A stretch of 64,000 bases of DNA from CAWGMT01 sp963823675 (lineage in GTDB: Bacteria; Planctomycetota; Planctomycetia; Isosphaerales; Isosphaeraceae), in the NCBI GenBank assembly GCA_963823675.1, contig CAWGMT010000007.1:124001-188000 (forward strand). Direction: 5' to 3'. A program made the translations under genes and the position numbers. Shown here in pieces: positions 43,073 through 51,910 of the stretch. The notes under the pieces were generated by a model. That model did not search any database, was not told the DNA's origin, and worked only from the letters and a program-made list of their open reading frames with translations. The stretch's first letter is position 1. Each line of letters opens with the position of its first letter.

Positions 43073-43194
43073 GGAGCAAGGTTAGATGCTCGGTACGCCG
43101 ATTGTCAAGCAGAAAACAAAAAACCAAGTCTGTCATCGGCAGCGCCACAGCCGCGAGCGCGGCGACAGGTTTTAGCCTGGCGGCGTTAGCCCTA

Positions 43195-43215
43195 ATACCG
43201 CTGAAGCAGCGGTAT
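43195..43215. repeat. Palindrome ATACCGCT-GAAGC-AGCGGTAT
   Basis: An 8-bp perfect stem in the non-coding 43073-43900 stretch. GGCGTTAGC occurs just before it and again near 43425, so the 43190-43430 block seems built of repeats. Confidence 0.45.
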
Positions 43216-43247
43216 CAGACAGAGGAGATACGACTTGCGACATCCTT

Positions 43248-43371
43248 GTTCCCACGCTCCGCGTGGGAACACTCGACCGGGACGCTCTGCGTCCGAAACA
43301 TCCCGAGTCTCGACACAGGCCATAACGACGCGGAGCGTCCAAGACGGCATTCCCACGCAGAGCGTGGGAAC
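43248..43371. repeat. REPIN-like inverted pair of REP palindromes
   Basis: Order: GTTCCCACGC-TCC-GCGTGGGAAC (43248-43270), GGACGC-TCT-GCGTCC (43280-43294), GACGC-GGA-GCGTC (43327-43339), TTCCCACGC-AGA-GCGTGGGAA (43350-43370). The two REPs face each other, which is the REPIN layout. Together with the RAYT gene it is the substrate-plus-enzyme pair expected from this family. Confidence 0.75.
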
Positions 43372-43481
43372 GAGATCAATTCGTTGGCTGTCCCGAACGT
43401 AGCGCTAATTCAACGGTATTGGCGTTAGCACCAGGTCACGATACCGTCGCGCCATTGGTTCTTGACGCGCCCTCTTCCGCA

Positions 43482-43496
43482 GCCCGCGAAGCGGGC
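43482..43496. repeat. REP-like palindrome GCCCGC-GAA-GCGGGC
   Basis: Same family as 33340 and 33410. 43380-43680 otherwise holds no convincing gene. Confidence 0.45.
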
Positions 43497-43678
43497 GGCA
43501 GAATCGTCCCCGAGCCCGGCTCCCGACGCGCCGCGGCACGTGATTCTTCATTCCGCGCCGAGCAAAAACCAAATACCAAGCTTGACACCGCGAAGCGCCA
43601 CGGGTCGGCACCACCGGCCCGGCTCGGCGGGAGACGCAACCCGCTGGGATCGACCTCCCGGATCGACTGGCTCATTCA

Positions 43679-43787
43679 CCTAAGGAGCCGCGTCAAAATA
43701 ACTTGACGATTTTTTCCGCTCTCACGCTTGCGGGCTCGGTCCAACTGCTTCAAGAGCGCTCAACTTATTCTGACGCGGCGCCTAAGG
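43679..43787. mobile_element. 109-bp MITE-like element with 23-bp inverted ends
   Basis: CCTAAGGAGCCGCGTCA followed by AAATAA (43679-43701) is mirrored by TTATTCTGACGCGGC followed by GCCTAAGG (43765-43787), 20 of 23 bases matching. The 63-bp interior contains AACTTGACG and a T-run but no open frame. No clear target duplication is visible. Its length and ends fit a miniature inverted-repeat element of a DDE transposase not encoded here. Confidence 0.6.
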
Positions 43788-43852
43788 TACATTGCCCAGA
43801 CGCAAGCTACAATCCGCGTCTTGTTCTCCACCGCCTAACGGCCAAGATCAGA

Positions 43853-43871
43853 GGCCCGCCGCAGGCGGGCC
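43853..43871. repeat. REP-like palindrome GGCCCGCC-GCA-GGCGGGCC
   Basis: An 8-bp perfect stem 30 bp past the stop of the lipoprotein gene on the minus strand. It may serve as that gene's terminator. Confidence 0.45.
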
Positions 43872-43900
43872 CGCTGCATCGCCTGGTTGGCCGAGGCGAC

Positions 43901-44347
43901 TCACTCAACTGCGAAGGGGCCGAACTCCTGGACGGAGGCCGACTCCGCGACCGTCGTCTTCACTCGCAATTGCTTCTCCTCCGAGACCTTCAAGGTGACC
44001 GTTATCTGCAAGGCCTTATCGGCGACGGGCGGGATCGAGATGATGAGGGACGCGATAGTCTCCAGTCCCGACTCATCCTTCTGCGAGAGCTCCACCAGGA
44101 CTTTCGGGCCGCCATCGGTCTTATTGGTGAACGTCTCGGAACGCGTATGTGGGAGCCGCTGGCCCGCCTCGATCAGCGGCGTGAAGACATCGCCAGCGGT
44201 CTTGATACCGATCGGCTTCTTGAGGACCGCTGCCGCGCGCACCCGCTGGCTCGGCGGGCCACCCGGGGTTTCGGCCGGCGATCGCGATGAATCAACGCAA
44301 CCCGGCAAGATGAGGGCCACCAGAGCGACGAACACGCTGTGTCGCAT
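43901..44347 (-). CDS. Lipoprotein with an Hsp70 substrate-binding-like domain
   Basis: A 148-residue protein from ATG 44347, with AGGAGA upstream. Signal peptide and lipobox: FVALVALILPGC. After a short Pro-rich linker the chain reads KKPIGIKTAGDVFTPLIEAG, LPHTRSETFTN, then VLVELSQKDES, ISIPPVADKALQITVTLKV and RVKTTVAES. This follows DnaK's beta-sandwich substrate-binding domain step by step (LGIETMGGVMTTLI, IPTKHSQVFST, IEVTFDIDADG, HVSAKDK). There is no ATPase domain and no helical lid. A lone, lipidated peptide-binding domain outside the cytoplasm is unusual; it could hold unfolded envelope proteins or bind short hydrophobic segments. The domain match is by eye. Confidence 0.7.
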   Translation of the reverse strand: MRHSVFVALVALILPGCVDSSRSPAETPGGPPSQRVRAAAVLKKPIGIKTAGDVFTPLIEAGQRLPHTRSETFTNKTDGGPKVLVELSQKDESGLETIASLIISIPPVADKALQITVTLKVSEEKQLRVKTTVAESASVQEFGPFAVE

Positions 44348-44383
44348 GAGCAACCCGGTCTCCTGATGCCGGCGAACGCGAAT

Positions 44384-44447
44384 TGGACAGAATCGATTCC
44401 ATCTATTCCGCCATTCGGTTCTTGCTAATCCGAATCCAATTCTGTCT
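44384..44447. repeat. Imperfect inverted repeat around GACAGAAT
   Basis: TGGACAGAATCGATTC and GAATCCAATTCTGTC are imperfect mirror images about 30 bp apart, upstream of the lipoprotein gene. Possibly a small insertion remnant or the ends of a lost element. Confidence 0.35.
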
Positions 44448-44558
44448 AACCTTGATCACGAGTCAAATCGGAATGGATGAGTTATCGTTTCCATTGTCAA
44501 CGTGATCCTACCCCGGGCAATAATCCCCTCGCAACCACAATCCCAATGAACTTCATGA

Positions 44559-44645
44559 ATGATCTACACACACGTCCTCGATCGCGGCGCGTGCGGAGTC
44601 CGGAGTCCGCTCGACCGGCTCCGAGCGCAGTTCGATCTGCCGCAA
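44559..44645 (+). pseudogene. C-terminal tail of an integron-type tyrosine recombinase
   Basis: The open frame reads MIYTHVLDRGACGVRSPLD then RLRAQFDLPQ. IYTHV carries the nucleophilic Tyr and H/N-RGG-GVRSPLD is the well-known end of IntI-like integrases. Nothing upstream matches the rest of the enzyme and there is no start of its own, so this is a remnant. The 44348-44876 gap otherwise contains only the inverted repeat at 44384; after 44646 I see nothing. Confidence 0.55.
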
Positions 44646-44876
44646 TCGCCATCCCAGAACCAGGATGCCAGTCCCCCGATACCCAGCGGGTGCGCCGTGT
44701 CCTGTCGCTGGCAAGATGCGAAGCTCCGATCCCGGTTGATGAGACCGTTATTACGGTTGGGCCGTCCAGCGCGTCGTCGGTTCGCGCCCAAAGGAACTGG
44801 CTGAGAATGACTTCCCGGAGAGTCGTCTTTCGCTCCGCGAAAGGCGACACGGATTTCCGGCCGCCGCCAACATGGT

Positions 44877-45440
44877 TCATTCCGGCCCCCGCTCCGCTGC
44901 CGGCAGTTTCGGTCCTTCGGATTCCACGAGGCCTGCGGGGGAACCGTATTTCTCCTCCGGCGAGCGGCTGCGCAAAAGATCGACCGCGGCGACGAGCCAG
45001 CCCGAGGGGGTGCGCTCCAGGTGGTAGGTCTGCCGCTCGTTGCAATCGGGATAGACGGCCTCCACCACGATCCGGCAGGCGTCGGGGCCGTCGGGCTCGG
45101 CGGTGAAGATGGCGTGGCTCTTGCGGGCGGCGGCCGCGCGTCTGAGGTCGTCGGCGAAGCCGTCCTGCCCGCGCTCGCGGACCTCGCGCAAGGCGCGGTC
45201 GCGCAGCGGGCCGGTGAAGGCGGCGAGGTAGCCCTGCACGTCGCCGCGGCGTCCCGCCTCCAGCAGGTCGCCGAGCCGGGCCAAGGCTTCGGCGAAAGGA
45301 GAGGCTGGCTCGAGAGCCGGCGCGGGGCCGGCTGCGATCATGCCCCGGTCTGTTGGCTCCGGGGCGCTGCCTTGCAGGCCCGACCAGAGGATGAGGCCGA
45401 CCACAGCGGCCGTGATCGCGCCCGCGAGGAGACGTTTCAT
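44877..45440 (-). CDS. Exported hypothetical protein
   Basis: A 187-residue protein starting at ATG 45440, whose ATGA overlaps the stop of the preceding gene. N-terminal signal/anchor KRLLAGAITAAVVGLILWSG, then a helical, charged region (FAEALARLGDLLEAGRRGDV, QGYLAAFTGPLRDRAL) and a C-terminal segment with EAVYPDCNERQTYHLERTP and GWLVAAVDLLRSRSPEEKYG. The latter resembles small NTF2-like or lipoprotein accessory folds that test a nutrient or signal, but this is weak. It is co-translated with the large PHP-like protein and probably works with it outside the cytoplasm. Confidence 0.65.
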   Translation of the reverse strand: MKRLLAGAITAAVVGLILWSGLQGSAPEPTDRGMIAAGPAPALEPASPFAEALARLGDLLEAGRRGDVQGYLAAFTGPLRDRALREVRERGQDGFADDLRRAAAARKSHAIFTAEPDGPDACRIVVEAVYPDCNERQTYHLERTPSGWLVAAVDLLRSRSPEEKYGSPAGLVESEGPKLPAAERGPE

Positions 45441-48422
45441 TTCTCGAACGTGATCCACATCGGGGAGGCCCAGGCGAGGTTGGTGTCGGCCTGCTCCACG
45501 CGGACGTAGTAGTAATGCGTCTCGCCCGGCCGGGCGTCGTCGTCGGTGTAGGTCAGCGAGGCCGAGTCGGCCCCCGGCTGGGTCGAGAGCGCGTAGGTAT
45601 CGTCGCGGATGACGTGGACCTTGGCGATCGGGCCGGTGCCGACGACCTTGATCGAGATCGTCGGAGCGCGGTTGGTGGTGAAAACGTCGCCCATCAGGTG
45701 ATCGCCCGAGCGGACGTCGAGCAGGATGTTGTCGGTCGCGGCGTAGCTATGACGCTCCTTGAAGGCGTCGATCAAGGCCTGCCGCGTGTTGGACTCCGCC
45801 AGCACGATCCCATAGCTCCAGTGGGTGCTCACGTGGTCGCTGGAGGACTGGAACCCCAGGCGGAATCCCTTCTTGAGCGCGTTCCAGACGATATCCCTTG
45901 GGCTGATAGCCGCCGATCTGCGTTTGCTCGGTGGGTGAACGGGGAGCGCCGAAGTGCTCGTAGTTGTGGCGGTGGCCCTGGTAGATCTCCACCACGGGCT
46001 CGACCTCCGGGTCGTTGTCGCGCCAGTCGGTGCCCATGTTCGTGGCGCTGGTGTGCGACGAGCAGATGCCGCCGAAGTGCTTGAGGCACGCGTACAGGTT
46101 CTTGGTGTCGGGTGCTCCTTCCGCCTCGGTCCCCTCGAGCACGCCGAAGGGCAGCGGCCGGATGCCGCGGCGCGGCATCATGACGTTGCGGTGCCCGTTC
46201 GGATAGACGGCGCTGCGCTCGTAGGTGTACGCGGCGACGAACCGGCGGCCGTGGTTGTGCAGGTCGGTCTGCTTCTGGATGAGCCACCACATGTATTCGT
46301 GTCCGAACCCGTTCATGTGGTCGCCGTCGCCCATCCAGTCGAGGTCGGCGGCGTCGAGGGCGTAGCGCCAGGCGTCCTCGAGGAGGCCGTCCTGGTCGTT
46401 ATGCGAAGTGAACTCGGTGTGGCGGTGGAACTCGCCGCGCAGAAGCTGGAGCGAACGGCCGCCCGCCGCAACGCGATAGTTGCGCAGCCGGGCCTTGTCG
46501 GCCGGCTCATTCGGGTGAACGGGCTTCAGTGCAGGGGCGGGCCCCGCCTCAAGCGCCGCGAGAGCGGGCGGCCCGGTGCCCTGGGAGCCGGGCGCAAGCC
46601 AGGTCGCGTACAGGTCGTCCTGGCGGCGCGACTGCGTGTTGCGGCGGCCGTCGGTGCTGTGGATTGCCAGCAGGCCACCGTCGCGTGGAACGAGGGCCGG
46701 GCGATTGTCGATCACGTTCGACGAGAACGCCAGGTGTCTGGCGGGCGACCATGCGCGGCCGTCGTGATGCGTGGCGAAGCTGTCCCAGACCTCGCCGCCG
46801 CCGCCGGGCAGCGGATGACGGCGGAACAAGAGCCAGACACCGCCGGATTCATTGACGGCCAGCCTCGGGCAGCTCTTGCCGCGCCGGGGGCCGGCGGGCA
46901 GGGCGTCCTCGAGCGAGCCGGCGGCCTGCTTGAGCGAGCCGTCGGCATCGAGGCATTTCACCCGAACCGTGCGCCCGAGGTAGAGCGGGAACCCGCCCTG
47001 GTGCACGGGGATTCTCTCAGGGGTGGCGTTGGAGTAGTCCTTGCCCCAGTTCTCATCCCCCTCCTCGTAGGCGATCCAGACGCGCCCGGCGGCGTCGCAG
47101 GCGAGCGACGGCCTGGCCTCGAACCGGTTGGAGGAAGCGACGTCGACAGCCTTCGCGCCCTCGGCCGTGGAGCGGAGGCGGACGTCGTAATTCCCCCGTT
47201 CATACGTGTCCCACGCAACGAACACGTTCCCCGTGGGGGTGGCGGTGATGGCCGGGCCCCAGTCGTTGGCGGGACTGGACGAGAGCGACCGCGGCTGGGA
47301 GCCCTCGGCCAGCGACGTGACGAGGACCTCGTAGTTGTCGTCTCGCCAGGCTTGCCAGGCGACCCACACCGTCCCTCGGGAGTCAGTCGCCACGACGGCG
47401 TGGAAGTCGGCCCCGGGGTCGTCGGTAATTCGGGCGATCTCGGACCAGCGGCCAGAGCTATCGCCCTTGGCGGGTGTGTAAGAGCGGCGGTAGAGGTCCC
47501 AGTTGCCGCTGGTCTGCTGTGCCCAGACGACCACGACGTCGCCCCGGCCATCGACGGCGACGGCCGGGCGCCACAGGTCAAGCCCGCCGTCGGTCACGGG
47601 CATCGGCGGGCCCCAGCTCTCGCCATCGTAGCGGCGCAGGTGGAGGCGGTCGCCGTTCTTCGTGGGGACCAGGACCGAGTCGAAGTCCGCCGGCGCGACA
47701 GCCTCCCGAAGTATGGCTCGCTCGGCGGTGTAGGTCGTGTAGGCGAGCCACACGGAGCCGTCGGCGGCCTTCGCAACGGCCGGGAAGTCTTCCTCGCCTG
47801 GCGCGGCCGTGAGGCGCACGGCGGGATCGACCCGTTCGACGGCCGCCTGGCCGTCCAGGAACGTCATGCGGCCCCCGCGCTTCAGCTCAGCGAGGGAGGC
47901 CGAGAACTTGCCGCGGTCGGTCGTAAATGTGACCGTCGCGTCCGCCGGGGCGACGAGGTTGACGCGCATCGTGACCGGCACAATCGCTTCGGTCTGCGCG
48001 GCCTTGGCCGCTTTCCTGGCCGCCTGTTTTTTCCTGGCTTGTTTTTTCTGGGCTTGCTTCTTGGCCTGCTGCTTCTTGGCCGGGGTGGAATTCCTGGTGA
48101 CAACGGCGAAATGGGCTCCGCGGGCTTCGGCCCGGGCGCCGGATTCCAGGACGGTTACGTCGAGGACCTGACCGGCCGAGACCATCACGTCCCCTTCCCA
48201 ATCGGTCGGCTCGGCGTCCTTGAGCCCGAGGGCGAGCTCCAGCCCGACAAGCCCGCGCGGCATCGCGACCCGCTCGTTGAAACCAGAGCCAGCAGGCTCG
48301 GCGGCCTGCGGCCCAAGGGCCGCCTCGAGTTCGTCGTGCCGGGTGCTGGAGAAGACCCCCACCGCGGCGAAGGCCACGCCGGCCAAGGCGACCATCACGA
48401 TAGCGGCCAGGCGGGATCTCAT
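45437..48422 (-). CDS. Large exported PHP-like (DUF3604-type) protein, frameshifted
   Basis: About 990 residues. Signal peptide MRSRLAAIVMVALAGVAFAA; Lys/Ala-rich linker (KKQQAKKQAQKKQARKKQ); a middle part of repeated strands (GSVWLAYTTYTAER, GDVVVVWAQQTSGNWDLYR, GTVWVAWQAWRDDNYEV) that looks like a beta-propeller; then a metal-site-rich domain: GEFHRHTEFTSHNDQDG, DWMGDGDHMNGFGHEY, GICSSHTSATNMG. Near 45885 the frame changes and continues NALKKGFRLGFQSSSDHVST and IVLAESNTRQALIDAFKERH. HxH, the His/Asp clusters and SSDH match PHP-superfamily phosphohydrolases of the DUF3604 type. It probably hydrolyses a phosphate or similar ester in the periplasm or outside. GGAGG lies before ATG 48422. The indel splits an otherwise continuous domain. 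Confidence 0.75.
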
Positions 48423-48545
48423 GATCGGTACCTCCGGTCGTTGCGCAGAAGTCGTGTCCGGTGCTCGACGCCGGCTCTGGGGAGACGCCCCGATTATGGA
48501 GGAAGCGGTCGCCGTTGCAAGCCCCGCGCGGTCTCGATCCGGACT

Positions 48546-48725
48546 TTAGTCGCCGAGCCCGTGCCTGCTGCGGATCGCGTCGAACGCGTCTTCGAGGGGA
48601 ACACCTGGATCGCCGGCACGCCACTCGGCGAGAGATTCACGCACGGCGTCAAGGTCCTGCTCTTCCTCAGCCAAGGCGCGAAGCGCGCTGAGCAGCAGTT
48701 CATCTTCGGATGCGTACGCGTTCAC
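48546..48725 (-). CDS. Small antitoxin-like protein
   Basis: A 59-residue frame from GTG 48725 to TAA 48546: MNAYASEDELLLSALRALAE, EEQDLDAVRESLAEWRAG, then VPLEDAFDAIRSRHGLGD. Highly acidic and helical, ending in the AFDAIRSRHGL type tail seen in small antitoxins paired with ParE/RelE toxins. No toxin gene adjoins it on either side, so it may be an orphan, or the partner has decayed. No clear ribosome-binding site; a perfect 16-bp palindrome (GCGCCCTC/GAGGGCGC) lies 75 bp upstream at 48800-48815. Confidence 0.5.
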   Translation of the reverse strand: MNAYASEDELLLSALRALAEEEQDLDAVRESLAEWRAGDPGVPLEDAFDAIRSRHGLGD

Positions 48726-48934
48726 GCGCCGAGGGTGACAGTCGTTCAGAACCGAACGTGCGGAGCACGAAAGCCGATCCAGCAGCCATGGGGCCAGAGG
48801 CGCCCTCGAGGGCGCGTCGGCGTCGTCGGACCGACGCGCGCAAGCCGAACACCGCTAACTCGCGCCGGGGTGCCTCGCTGCGCGGAAGACCGCCTGTCGT
48901 GATAAGGTCGCCGCCTAGGACACACGACGTGCGT

Positions 48935-49378
48935 TTATCCGCTCGAGGTGGCCCCGGCAGGTGCCCGCCGCGGAACAAGCCGTGCGCCGACGTACGTGGC
49001 CGGCAGCAAAACCGCGAACGTGGCGATCCAGAACCAGAATGGCGGAGGCAGCATCAGGTTGTTTGCGACGCCTGCCAAAGTGAGCAAGGCGCCGAGCACC
49101 AAGGCGTGCCCGCCTGGAGGCTTTCGACTTATCAGAGTGGCAAGGAACCCGCCCGCCACACTCCCCAGCGCCCACCCGATAAGAACAACTAAGAGCGCGC
49201 CGACGGGAGCACTCGCCATTATCGCCTTGATCTCCTGTCTGTCCGTTACGCCTTCCGCCCGCTTGCCTAACTCCGGATAAAGGAGTCGACCGTTGGCCGT
49301 CTCCACGATCATCATGACCACGCTGGCAGCGACGAATCCAGCGATTACCGCAAGGATGCTTCGGAACACCGCCCACAT
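48935..49378 (-). CDS. Small four-helix membrane protein
   Basis: A 147-residue protein from ATG 49378, with GGGAGG five bases upstream. Four hydrophobic helices: SILAVIAGFVAASVVMMIVE, VGALLVVLIGWALGSVAGG, ALVLGALLTLAGVANNLML and FWFWIATFAVLLPATYVGA. A polar loop after the first helix (LYPELGKRAEGVTDRQEIKA) is the only soluble part. Such proteins are common in planctomycetes and proteobacteria and lack a known function. The 49379-49626 gap upstream holds nothing I can name. Confidence 0.7.
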   Translation of the reverse strand: MWAVFRSILAVIAGFVAASVVMMIVETANGRLLYPELGKRAEGVTDRQEIKAIMASAPVGALLVVLIGWALGSVAGGFLATLISRKPPGGHALVLGALLTLAGVANNLMLPPPFWFWIATFAVLLPATYVGARLVPRRAPAGATSSG

Positions 49379-49626
49379 AGGACCTCCCACGACTTGTCAT
49401 GAAGTGCGAAATCTCGGCTGACAATGCGTTGGCTGCTACTCCAGCATAACAGTGGCGAGCCACTTGGTGGAGATCCTAGTTCGTGGGACCGAGCTTGAGA
49501 AGTTAGTCTTTTTCGAGCTCAGCTCCACAAGTAAAGCAATTCGTTGCGCACTCCGGTCGCATCGACCGATGCACTTCGGAGGGATCTTCGCGGATCGATG
49601 CTCTTCTATACGGGAGAGCTTTCGTG

Positions 49627-50085
49627 TCAGGACCGACCGGTAACCCGACGCCGTGACGGGCTCTTCGGCTCGGAGAATCGCTCGATCAACAATCGGGCGA
49701 TGGCCGTGCCCTCCGCCTCGGCTCGCCCTTCATCGCGCGGGCCGCCGACGGGGATGAGGCGCCCGGACGCCAGCAGGGCCGTCCCGTGCAACCCCGCCCA
49801 GATCGCCATCGCCACCCGCTTTGCCTCAACTTCACCGCAGGTCGCCGGCGATCGCGCGCCGACCACGTCCTGGAGCTCCTGGAACGCCGCCGTCGAACTC
49901 CTCGCCAGCCCGTCATCGAACCGGATCGCGAGATGGTTCTCCGTGAACATCACCCGATATAAGCCGATATTCTTCGAAGCGAACGCCAGGTAGGCCGTCG
50001 CCATCGCCAGGAGCTCCGCCCCCTTACCCGCGGACTCGCGGGCTCGCGTGAGCGCTTCCAGCAGTCGTCGGCACCGGCAAGGCGC
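49627..50085 (-). pseudogene. TetR-family regulator, N-terminus lost
   Basis: The last 150 residues match the ligand-binding half of TetR regulators: RRLLEALTRARESAGKGAEL, AMATAYLAFASKNIGLYRVM, FTENHLAIRFDDGLA, AKRVAMAIWAGLHGTALLAS, IARLLIERFSE. The DNA-binding helix-turn-helix is missing; upstream of about 50085 the same frame is antisense to the carotenoid oxygenase remnant. The break lies where both genes lose their 5' ends. The neighbouring operator-like palindrome at 52690 may once have been its site. Confidence 0.75.
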
Positions 50086-50086
50086 A

Positions 50087-50719
50087 TGGGTTACGGCTGC
50101 GGGGCGGCCGCGCCGAGTGGTCCACCTCCTCAACGCCTGCGACGACGGCGATCGGACGATCGTCGACATCGTCCGCCACCCGCGGATGTTCGCGGACGAG
50201 CAGGCGGGGCCCGGGGAGGGGCTGCCGGCCTTGGCGCGGTGGGCGCTCGACCGGTCGAGCGGCCGGCTCGTCGCGGCGATCCGCGACGAGCGCGGCCCGG
50301 AGTTCCCGCGCATCAACGGCGCCTTCGCCGGCCGGTCCTATCGATACGGATACACCGCTCGATCGAGTATCACGGCGCGCCCTCACAGAGACACCGCGCC
50401 AGGGCGCCGGGACGCCGACGCGGGCTCGGCCATCAATCACGACCTGGAGCGGCGATCGTCCGAGGTCCACGACTACGGTCGCGGGCGCGTGACGGCCGAG
50501 CCAGTTTTCGTCCCGCGCAAGGGCGCCGTCGCCGAGGACGACGGTTGGATCCTGTCGTACGTCTACAACGCCGTCCGCGATCGGAGCGACGTCGTGATCC
50601 TCGACGCGTGCGACTTCGACGGCGATCCGGTCGCGACCATCCGCCTGCCCGTCCGCGTCCCCTACGGCTTCCACGGCGGCTGGGTGCCCGACGGCTCCCC
50701 CATCCCGCCGGTCGCCTGA
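50087..50719 (+). pseudogene. Carotenoid oxygenase (RPE65-like), 5' half lost
   Basis: The frame begins abruptly at VVHLLNACDDGDRTIVDIV and continues FPRINGAFAGRS, YRYGYT, then, after a poorly matching stretch near 50360-50440, SEVHDYGRGRVTAEPVFVPR, DDGWILSYVYNAVRDRSDVV and LPVRVPYGFHGGWVPD. These are the C-terminal blades of the carotenoid cleavage dioxygenase family, including the final conserved His in YGFHGGW. Roughly the first half, with three of the four iron-binding His, is missing. The enzyme would not be active. It is joined back to back with the TetR remnant. Confidence 0.8.
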
Positions 50720-50765
50720 ACCGGACCGCCCCCGAGATCCCGGGTGACCTGCGCGGCGACGGCGA

Positions 50766-51893
50766 TCAGAAGGTGGGGATGATCCGCGCGCGGCGATACT
50801 CGTCGAACCGCTTCAAGAAGCCCTCCAGCGTATCGGGGTGCCTCACGAAGCCGGCCCGGCGAATTTTGCCCATCGCCAGGACGATGTCGTACTTGATCGC
50901 GAACATGAACTCGAGGAAGCCCCAGTTCACGAGCGACCCGAGTTCGGGCTGGGCGAGCCCATATTTCGCCGCCACATTCCGCCAGAGCGGTGCCAGCTCC
51001 GGCATGAAGGAGGACAGCGGTATCGGGCGCGGGCCGCCGGCGGGGACGCCGAAGTAGTCCCCGAACGCGGGCCAGAGATGCGACCACCGGGTTGGGTCGC
51101 CGTTGGCGACGTTGAAGACCTCGCCCGCCGCCTGCGGCGTCACCGCCGCCCACGCCGACGCCAGGGCGAGCTGCTCGGCGTCGACGACCTGGGTCATGGT
51201 GCCGAAGGCCGCGGCGGAACCCGGGAAGTCGAGGCGGAGCCCGGCCGCGCGGACGAGCGACGCGTAGACGGCGACCGACAGCGCCAGGTTCATCGGGTTG
51301 CCGGTGGCGAAGCCGGTCAGGTGGGTCGGGACCAGGTGGGTCCAGCGCCAGGCGGCATCGCGGCGCGACCGCAGGTAGTCCTCTTGGTCGTAGTAGAAAT
51401 TCGGGCCGATATGCCGGGGCTCCGTCTCCGCGGCGGGCGCCCGGGACGGGCCCAGATGGACGCCGTAATACTTGGCCCCCGTGATGAGTGTGACGTGCTG
51501 CAAGGGGGCGCCGACGGCCTCCAGCCCCTCGACCGCGTTGACCAAGAGCGCGAGGTTGGGCCCGACCTCCGCCGCCCAGCTCGCTTGGGGGAGGTAGGCC
51601 GCGAAGAAAAGATGGGTCGCGCCGGCGGCAGGGGCCAGTCGCCGGCGGGCCTGCTCCGACTCGCGCAGGTCAACGGCAATGGCCTCGTCAACGCCGGGGA
51701 CGGTGCCGCCGGACCGCGTGACCCCGAGCACCCGCCATCCGCCAAGCCCCGCGAGCTTCGCTGCAATCGCCCGGCCGATGATTCCGGTCGCGCCCACCAC
51801 CACCGCGGTGCGCGTCGTCGATTCGTTCGGCATGGTTCGCGACCCCTTGCTGGCGGCGCCGGTCACCCCGGCGACGAGAGCTCCGGACGCCAT
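50766..51893 (-). CDS. PRISE-family (progesterone 5-beta-reductase/iridoid synthase-like) reductase
   Basis: A 375-residue NADPH-dependent reductase of the extended SDR type. Nucleotide loop: VVVGATGIIGRAIAAKLAG; the PRISE signature: GPNFYYDQEDYLRSR, with Tyr as the expected catalytic residue; Lys in LITGAKYYGVHLG; downstream EVFNVANGDPTRWSHLWPA and YRRARIIPTF at the end. Enzymes of this family reduce activated C=C bonds in enones. Start ATG 51893 follows GAAAGG; ATG 51833 (MPNESTTRTAV) is closer to the family's usual beginning. It lies 17 bp after the SDR gene, so the two form an operon, probably handling an isoprenoid or other enone substrate next to the broken carotenoid oxygenase. Confidence 0.85.
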   Translation of the reverse strand: MASGALVAGVTGAASKGSRTMPNESTTRTAVVVGATGIIGRAIAAKLAGLGGWRVLGVTRSGGTVPGVDEAIAVDLRESEQARRRLAPAAGATHLFFAAYLPQASWAAEVGPNLALLVNAVEGLEAVGAPLQHVTLITGAKYYGVHLGPSRAPAAETEPRHIGPNFYYDQEDYLRSRRDAAWRWTHLVPTHLTGFATGNPMNLALSVAVYASLVRAAGLRLDFPGSAAAFGTMTQVVDAEQLALASAWAAVTPQAAGEVFNVANGDPTRWSHLWPAFGDYFGVPAGGPRPIPLSSFMPELAPLWRNVAAKYGLAQPELGSLVNWGFLEFMFAIKYDIVLAMGKIRRAGFVRHPDTLEGFLKRFDEYRRARIIPTF

Positions 51894-51910
51894 CGGTAAC
51901 CTTTCTCAGA

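Noticed and set aside
45954..48902. Open frame of 982 codons on the plus strand opposite the PHP-like gene
   Set aside because: Antisense to a gene with clear signal peptide and metal-binding motifs; its own sequence is Arg/Val/Gly-rich without motifs.
48915..49463. Alternative 182-codon minus-strand frame overlapping the four-helix membrane protein
   Set aside because: The other frame has four hydrophobic helices and a good ribosome-binding site; this one has neither.
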